This document shows positions 8,571 through 12,526 of a stretch of 12,526 bases of DNA, one piece after another (positions within the stretch are counted from its first letter, which is position 1; every line of letters begins with the position of its first letter). A program made the position numbers and the translations under genes. The notes beneath the pieces are model-generated. The model saw nothing but the letters and a program-made list of their open reading frames with translations, searched no databases and was not told the DNA's origin. Source of the DNA: an uncultured Lentisphaeria bacterium (lineage in GTDB: Bacteria; Verrucomicrobiota; Lentisphaeria; Victivallales; Victivallaceae); the NCBI GenBank assembly GCA_903821255.1, contig CAIJKT010000959.1:1-12526 (forward strand). The letters run 5' to 3'.

Positions 8571-10694
8571 ATGGAACAGAATTATGAATTCCGCAAAAGA
8601 CTGAGGCAAGTACACCGGCCCAACCGGGTCAATCCCGATTTATCGCCAAAAACTGACGAATGTGCTGTCGATCAGAATTGGACAATTGTGCTTGCTGATG
8701 ATTCTGCGTCAGATAAAGTAGCTCGTACTGCCACAGTTGATCTGCAGAATTATCTCCAGGCGAGTATGGGAGTATCTGTTCCGATGCGGCGGAAAAGTTG
8801 CGGAATCCGGGAGATACGCTTTGAAATAGATGCGAAAATCAGCAGCCGGGCAGATGCCTTTATATTGCATGTTGAACCGGAATTGATAACAGTCACCGGG
8901 AAAACAGGCAAAGCTGTTTTTGCCGGCAGTATTTATATTGAAGACTTGATGAATTTGCGCGAAGCGCCGTTTCTGACACACGGCAGAATATTTTGCGAAC
9001 CTCTTATTGAAGCGCGCGGCGTTCATTCCGGATTCGGTTTGGATCTTTTCCCTGACCATCATTTGAATGCTATTGCTCACGCCGGTTTCAATGAAATATA
9101 TTTGTTTATCCGGGGAATCGGGAAATGCGCAAATTCCTACTGCGATATTCAAGACCTGATTGACCGGGCGGAACTTTATGGTCTGGATGTCATGCTTTAC
9201 AGTTATATTTCCGGCTACAAACATCCGGAGGAACAGGATGCCGAAGAATATTTTGAAAATGCTTTCGGCAGCATATTCAAACAGTATCCTAAAGCAAAAG
9301 GCATCGGACTTGTCGGAGAATCGGCCGAGTTTCCCAGTCGCGACCCTGCAACTACGGGGAAACGCTGGCACGAAAGTCTGTGGCACGGGATTCCTGATTC
9401 GCGCCCGAGTCCAGGCTGGTGGCCGTGCAAGGACTATCCGTTATGGATAAATGCCGTTAAGAAAGCCATACAAAAATATAAACCGGATGCGAAAATCGTA
9501 TTTAGCTCCTATAACTGGCTCTGGGTGCCATCTGATGAACGACGCAAGTTTCTGGAGGAGCTGCCCAAAGACGTTCAGATAATGGTTCCATTTGAAATGT
9601 TTAAATCTCACCGGCTCAGCAATGGCTGTTATCGACAGATTATGGATTATACCATTTCCGAAACTGATTTCAGCGAATGCTGCCGTGAGGAAATGAAAAT
9701 GGCTCATCAGTTCGGATTGAAAATAGCCGTTACTTCAATGACTGGCGGCACGCCTTGGAACTTCGGTACTGCTCCATACATTCCGGTGCCCATGCAATGG
9801 ATAAAAAAATTCCGCACATTGCAGGAGGCAAAGAAAGAATACGGAGCAAACAGCTTTTATGACTCGCATCACATGGGGTGGTGGCCGTCTATTGTTACCG
9901 ACCTGGGTCGTGCAGCTTTCCGGCAGCCGGAAACGGATATCGAAGCCTTGCTGAAAAAGCTTACGGTCCGCGACTATGGCGTGAAGGCTGCGGACGATAT
10001 CATGGAAGTATGGCGCTTGTGGAGCGAGGCCGTAACTTTTTATGTGGCATCCAATGAAAATCAATACGGGCCATTCAGAGTTGGACCGTCCTATCCTCTG
10101 GTTTTTCACGCGAATGTCACCCGCACCATGGCATCCAGGGAAATTAAATTCCCGACTATGGATAATTCTTATGCCGGCGGTGATTGGCTGAAAACGTTTT
10201 TTCAACCATTCGAAAATTTGCAGCAATCGCCATATTCATTCCGTCATAAGCCGGAACTGGCAAGCCAGATGAAAATGCTGGCGCTTTGGCAGGAGGGCTT
10301 AAAGAAGTTGGCTGAAGTGAAAAATCTAATCCCGGAAAATAAAAGCGATCTTTATTTTGAATTGCTTCATCTCGGGCAATTTATCGAGAGTTTCATCATA
10401 ACCGGGATTAACGTGAATAGATGGTATCAACTGAATCTGCAACTGCTTAATTCCGAAAACCAGTTACAATCGATCCGGCTGCTGGATGAAATTGAAGCAC
10501 TTGCTGAAAGCGAGATAGTTAATGCTCAAAATGTCATACCATGTGTTGATGCCGACTCCCGGCTGGGCTGGGAGCCCAGCATGGAATATATGACTGACCG
10601 CTGGCATTTGGAATGGAAAATCAGGCAGGTCAGAACGATGATTGACGGCGATATTGCCGCTTACCGTAAAATGCTAAACTTAGGAAGTAATTAA
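8571..10694 (+). CDS. Putative GH20/DUF4838-like glycosidase, paralogue of the upstream gene, without CBM9 domain
   Basis: A protein of 707 residues; AGGGGA (8557-8562) lies eight bases before ATG. No signal peptide is present, so a cytoplasmic location is expected. It follows its upstream neighbour throughout: an N-terminal alpha/beta domain (~35-140, with VFAGSIYIEDLM matching GIFYLQDEL), then a barrel opening with LNAIAHAGFNEIYLFI, YGLDVMLYSY, and GIGLVGESAEF. Glu250 is in the position of Glu306 in the neighbour. Further shared stretches are KIVFSSYNW, PYIPVPMQW and the helical end DSRLGWEPS against DSSLGFHSE. It lacks the Cys pair CPHC and has instead a long Trp-rich loop (residues 266-292), so specificity has probably diverged. 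It stops where the neighbour begins its CBM9-like domain, about 225 residues shorter. The next gene starts one base after the stop, with its ribosome binding site inside this coding end. A glycosidase role is inferred. Confidence 0.62.
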   Translation: MEQNYEFRKRLRQVHRPNRVNPDLSPKTDECAVDQNWTIVLADDSASDKVARTATVDLQNYLQASMGVSVPMRRKSCGIREIRFEIDAKISSRADAFILHVEPELITVTGKTGKAVFAGSIYIEDLMNLREAPFLTHGRIFCEPLIEARGVHSGFGLDLFPDHHLNAIAHAGFNEIYLFIRGIGKCANSYCDIQDLIDRAELYGLDVMLYSYISGYKHPEEQDAEEYFENAFGSIFKQYPKAKGIGLVGESAEFPSRDPATTGKRWHESLWHGIPDSRPSPGWWPCKDYPLWINAVKKAIQKYKPDAKIVFSSYNWLWVPSDERRKFLEELPKDVQIMVPFEMFKSHRLSNGCYRQIMDYTISETDFSECCREEMKMAHQFGLKIAVTSMTGGTPWNFGTAPYIPVPMQWIKKFRTLQEAKKEYGANSFYDSHHMGWWPSIVTDLGRAAFRQPETDIEALLKKLTVRDYGVKAADDIMEVWRLWSEAVTFYVASNENQYGPFRVGPSYPLVFHANVTRTMASREIKFPTMDNSYAGGDWLKTFFQPFENLQQSPYSFRHKPELASQMKMLALWQEGLKKLAEVKNLIPENKSDLYFELLHLGQFIESFIITGINVNRWYQLNLQLLNSENQLQSIRLLDEIEALAESEIVNAQNVIPCVDADSRLGWEPSMEYMTDRWHLEWKIRQVRTMIDGDIAAYRKMLNLGSN

Positions 10695-10695
10695 T

Positions 10696-11436
10696 ATGCG
10701 TTATGAATTGATGTTTCCCGAACAGATACGGAAGGCCATTGACGGGAATTGGCCGGTAGTGCTGTCATTAGGCGTCCTGGAATACCATGCGGAGCACTGT
10801 TGTGTCGGTGTGGATACGCTGCTGGTAGCCAGGGCCGTGGAAGAACTAGAGAAGGAAATAAATATGGTAATCCTGCCGCCGTTTTATTACGGCGCGGCAA
10901 GCTTCGCAGTGGATACCCCGGAACGCAAAGGCACAATCCACGTCAAGTCAGAAGTGCTCAATCTGTTCGGCAGGGAATTGTTTTCCAGTCTGCTGCGGAT
11001 CGGATTCAGAAATGTCTACGGCATCTATTACCATCAGAGCGAAAATTATATCCAGGGTATGCCTACCGATTTGAGTTTTAAGCTGGCCGCAAGACAGGCA
11101 ATTTTCGAGTTCCTTGAAAGAGAACATGGCGAAGGATGGTGGGGCAGAGAAGACAGCGCCGACTACTATGAAAAACATCACGGCAAAGGAGAAAATCCTT
11201 TCAACTGGATTCAGATACACCCGTTAAAGCACCCTTCCTGTCAGGGTGATCACGCAGGGCTGACCGAAACATCATTGATGATGGCGTTCTGCCCGGAAGG
11301 TGTGGATATGGCGAAAGAACGGAAATTGTGGTATGCAAAATCGGCGGACGGCGCCAATGTTGAATACGGGATGCAAGTCAAAGCAGATGTCATGCGCGAG
11401 CTGCGTAAAACTCTGTCCGGTAAAAACAATGATTGA
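10696..11436 (+). CDS. Creatininase-family metal-dependent hydrolase
   Basis: A protein of 246 residues, the usual length for the family. AGGAAG at 10682-10687 lies eight bases before ATG, inside the end of the previous gene. Family motifs are clear: SLGVLEYHAEH with Glu29 and His31, then Asp40, which correspond to metal ligands of creatininase; ILPPFYYGAAS; ERKGTIHV in place of the usual PGTI; and DHAGLTETS (His186, Glu191) near the end. The central motif, normally NGHGGN or GHYEN, is here YHQSEN (residues 112-117), so His113 is kept but Glu116 is one position later than in creatininase. A ~30-residue segment rich in Trp, His and charged residues (145-172) looks like an insertion. Family members cleave amide bonds (creatinine, formamidopyrimidines) or act on oxidised cyclitols. 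In this operon a role on an amide-bearing or keto-sugar intermediate is plausible but unproven. True creatininase activity is unlikely. Confidence 0.85.
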   Translation: MRYELMFPEQIRKAIDGNWPVVLSLGVLEYHAEHCCVGVDTLLVARAVEELEKEINMVILPPFYYGAASFAVDTPERKGTIHVKSEVLNLFGRELFSSLLRIGFRNVYGIYYHQSENYIQGMPTDLSFKLAARQAIFEFLEREHGEGWWGREDSADYYEKHHGKGENPFNWIQIHPLKHPSCQGDHAGLTETSLMMAFCPEGVDMAKERKLWYAKSADGANVEYGMQVKADVMRELRKTLSGKNND

Positions 11437-11440
11437 GTCA

Positions 11441-11573
11441 GGCTTTCATTTTGGCTGGCATGTCCCAGAGAAGAGGTTACGACCCGGCTGCTAAACCTGA
11501 GCAATCAGGAAAAACTGAAAAGATCATCGATTTGCTTCCGGCGGACGCAGAAAATTCTGCTCACACTCTGTGA
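11441..11573 (+). pseudogene. Decayed 3' remnant of a gene like 5639-8554 (end of a CBM9-type protein)
   Basis: Four bases after the creatininase stop, two frames together reproduce the tail of the 971-residue protein. Frame one (11441-11470) reads GFHFGWHVPE against GFHNPDDFGWLVPE, with a clean 12-base gap. Frame two (from 11469) reads RRGYDPAAK...GKTEKIIDLLPADAE against RKGYN...RKTEKNIDPLLVNAK, with a four-residue insertion, then runs on eight residues to TGA at 11571-11573. A 48-base ungapped stretch (11508-11555 against 8507-8554) agrees at about 34 of 48 positions. The switch between frames reflects a loss of roughly 17-20 bases between the two blocks. No start codon or upstream domain remains, so it cannot make the original product. 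I see this similarity directly; its origin is inference. Bases 11574-11615 show nothing further that I can identify. Confidence 0.65.
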
Positions 11574-11615
11574 TGGCATTAATTCTCTAATACTGATAAG
11601 TAAAAAAATCCATCT

Positions 11616-12452
11616 ATGAATATAACTGAAAACAAGAATCACGCGATGGAACTGAAATCTAAAACCTACCATTGCGGTACATTGACCTATACGAAGATCG
11701 GGCTGGTTGCACTTTTCGCCTGGCTGCTGTGGGGGGATTTTTGTTTTTCACTGATGGAGGCGGTGGTGCCGAGCATCATGCCGCTGAAATTGAAGACGCT
11801 GGGGTGTCCGAACTGGCTGCTGGGAATGATAATGACCACAGTCCCGGGAATCCTGAACATAGGTATCACGCCATATTTGAGTTTCAAGAGTGACAGATAT
11901 CGCAGCCGTTGGGGAAGACGGCTGCCGTTCATCATCTGGACTTTGCCGTTTCTGAGCGCCAGCCTCTGTCTGCTTGGTTTTAGTGAAGACATCTCAGTAG
12001 TCCTCCAACGGAATTCGTCGTTTCTTCAGCAGTTCGCCCCTGCTACGATTGCCATTGGCGTGATCTGTGCTTTTATAACGGTATTTCAGTTTTTCAATAT
12101 GTTCGTCAACACGGTTTTCTGGTATCTTTTCAACGATGTAGTTCCGCCGCAGTTCCTTGCCCGTTTTCTAGGGGCATTCCGTATTGCCGGCACCTGTGCC
12201 AGTGCACTGTACAGCTATTTCATATTCCAATACGCGGAATCAAACATGCGGGAAATCCTGCTCGGCGCTTCAATTCTATATTTCATTGGTTTCAGTGCGA
12301 TGACGCTCATGGTGAAGGAGGGACAGTATCCGCCAATTGAGGATGAATCAGACAATAAAAACAAAGGTATGGGATCCGTTAAAACTTACTTTAAAGAAAG
12401 TTTTTCCGCTAGCAGCCTGTCGGACTTTTTTTTCAAAGGCCATATAGCATGA
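11616..12452 (+). pseudogene. MFS sugar transporter (GPH-like), truncated by an insertion sequence after six helices
   Basis: The open frame gives 278 residues, against about 450-500 for intact relatives with twelve helices. No strong ribosome binding site precedes ATG 11616, and ATG 11646 (residue 11) is an equally possible start. Hydrophobic segments lie near residues 28-50, 67-89, 103-122, 143-167, 183-204 and 212-234. The loop after helix 2 carries SDRYRSRWGRR, the MFS signature. After helix 6 comes the normal charged cytoplasmic loop (EDESDNKNK, then VKTYFKESFS), where the second half of the transporter should begin. Instead the frame reads a short unrelated tail (ASSLSDFFFKGHIA) and stops, and a transposase starts 40 bases later. 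The native part therefore ends near 12405. A six-helix half is unlikely to transport. The family suggests proton- or sodium-driven import of a di- or oligosaccharide, which fits the glycosidase operon. Confidence 0.8.
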
Positions 12453-12526
12453 AAATTGTGTAGTGATATATTACGATCAAAAAGGATTTACGATGGGAGC
12501 GAAGTTTGTGAATGTGGACCGGGACA
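12408..12526 (+). mobile_element. Insertion sequence, left end (IS1182-like), continuing beyond the window
   Basis: The left boundary is inferred from the point where transporter homology stops (about 12405-12420). The stretch from AGCAGCCTGTCGGAC onward, with a run of eight T, is then terminal and leader sequence before a transposase start. A GCTAGC palindrome (12408-12413) sits at the presumed junction and may be target sequence. The right end and its inverted repeat lie outside the window, so neither the exact end nor a target duplication can be confirmed. Confidence 0.55.
12493..12526 (+). CDS. IS1182-family-like transposase, first 11 residues only
   Basis: AAAGGA (12481-12486) precedes ATG 12493 by six bases. 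The visible residues MGAKFVNVDRD match the characteristic opening of IS1182-type (IS5-related, DDE) transposases, which typically begin with a Met, a KFxNxDRD-like motif and then a LLPPxLRDWL-type segment. Only eleven codons are present, so the family call rests on that motif together with the abrupt end of the transporter upstream. The protein would catalyse movement of the element. Confidence 0.55.
   Translation, partial: MGAKFVNVDRD

Noticed and set aside
8709..9386. Antisense open frame of 225 codons on the - strand
   Set aside because: It lies wholly inside the second GH20-like gene, has no recognisable domain or ribosome binding site, and its composition is what reverse reading of that gene would give.
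9735..10226. Antisense open frame of 163 codons on the - strand
   Set aside because: It is fully covered by a conserved coding region on the + strand and shows no domain pattern or start signal of its own.
11547..11560. Imperfect palindrome GCAGAAAATTCTGC upstream of the transporter, considered as an operator
   Set aside because: The arms are only six bases, there is no second copy elsewhere, and it lies within the relic coding sequence that aligns to the paralogue, so chance is sufficient.
11460..11573. Possible intact small gene of 37 codons starting at ATG 11460
   Set aside because: There is no ribosome binding site, and its residues align with the tail of the 971-residue protein, with the preceding part in another frame. 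It is better explained as a relic.

Overview
The window reads as part of a carbohydrate-degradation locus from a Gram-negative-type bacterium. The glycosidase families, the CBM9-like and LamG domains, the creatininase-family neighbour and the GPH-like sugar transporter together resemble Lentisphaerota (Victivallales-like) or related PVC-superphylum genomes. That placement rests on gene style and was not tested with a phylogeny. Base composition is moderate (mid-40s percent GC by eye), and all convincing genes lie on the + strand.

Layout. (1) 1-843: 3' part of a beta-galactosidase-like glycosidase, with its amidotransferase-like (GH42 trimerisation-type) domain and C-terminal beta domain. (2) 858-1679: small secreted protein with a galactose-binding-like (CBM4/9-type) jelly roll, interrupted by an inserted beta-rich segment. 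(3) 1809-5537: large secreted multidomain protein with two N-terminal beta regions, a putative glycosidase-like barrel and two tandem LamG (ConA-like) domains. (4) 5639-8554 and 8571-10694: two paralogous proteins of GH20/DUF4838-like character without signal peptides; only the first carries a C-terminal CBM9-like domain. (5) 10696-11436: creatininase-family metal hydrolase, one base after its upstream neighbour. (6) 11441-11573: a decayed, frameshifted remnant that matches the last ~45 residues of the 5639-8554 protein. (7) 11616-12452: N-terminal half of an MFS sugar transporter that stops after about six membrane helices. (8) ~12408-12526: left end of an insertion sequence whose transposase (start at 12493) resembles the IS1182 family.

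How the genes may work together (inference): the secreted CBM and LamG proteins would bind or cut a glycan outside the cytoplasm. An MFS permease would import saccharides. The two leaderless GH20-like enzymes and the creatininase-family hydrolase would process them inside, possibly acting on an amide-bearing or oxidised sugar. Genes 5639-8554, 8571-10694 and 10696-11436 are so close (16 and 1 bases) that they are almost certainly co-transcribed.

The most notable points are signs of rearrangement. The transporter has been cut by an insertion sequence. The creatininase gene sits exactly where the second GH20-like gene appears to have lost its CBM9-like domain, with the tail of such a domain left just beyond it. 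No tRNA, rRNA, CRISPR array or convincing terminator was seen.
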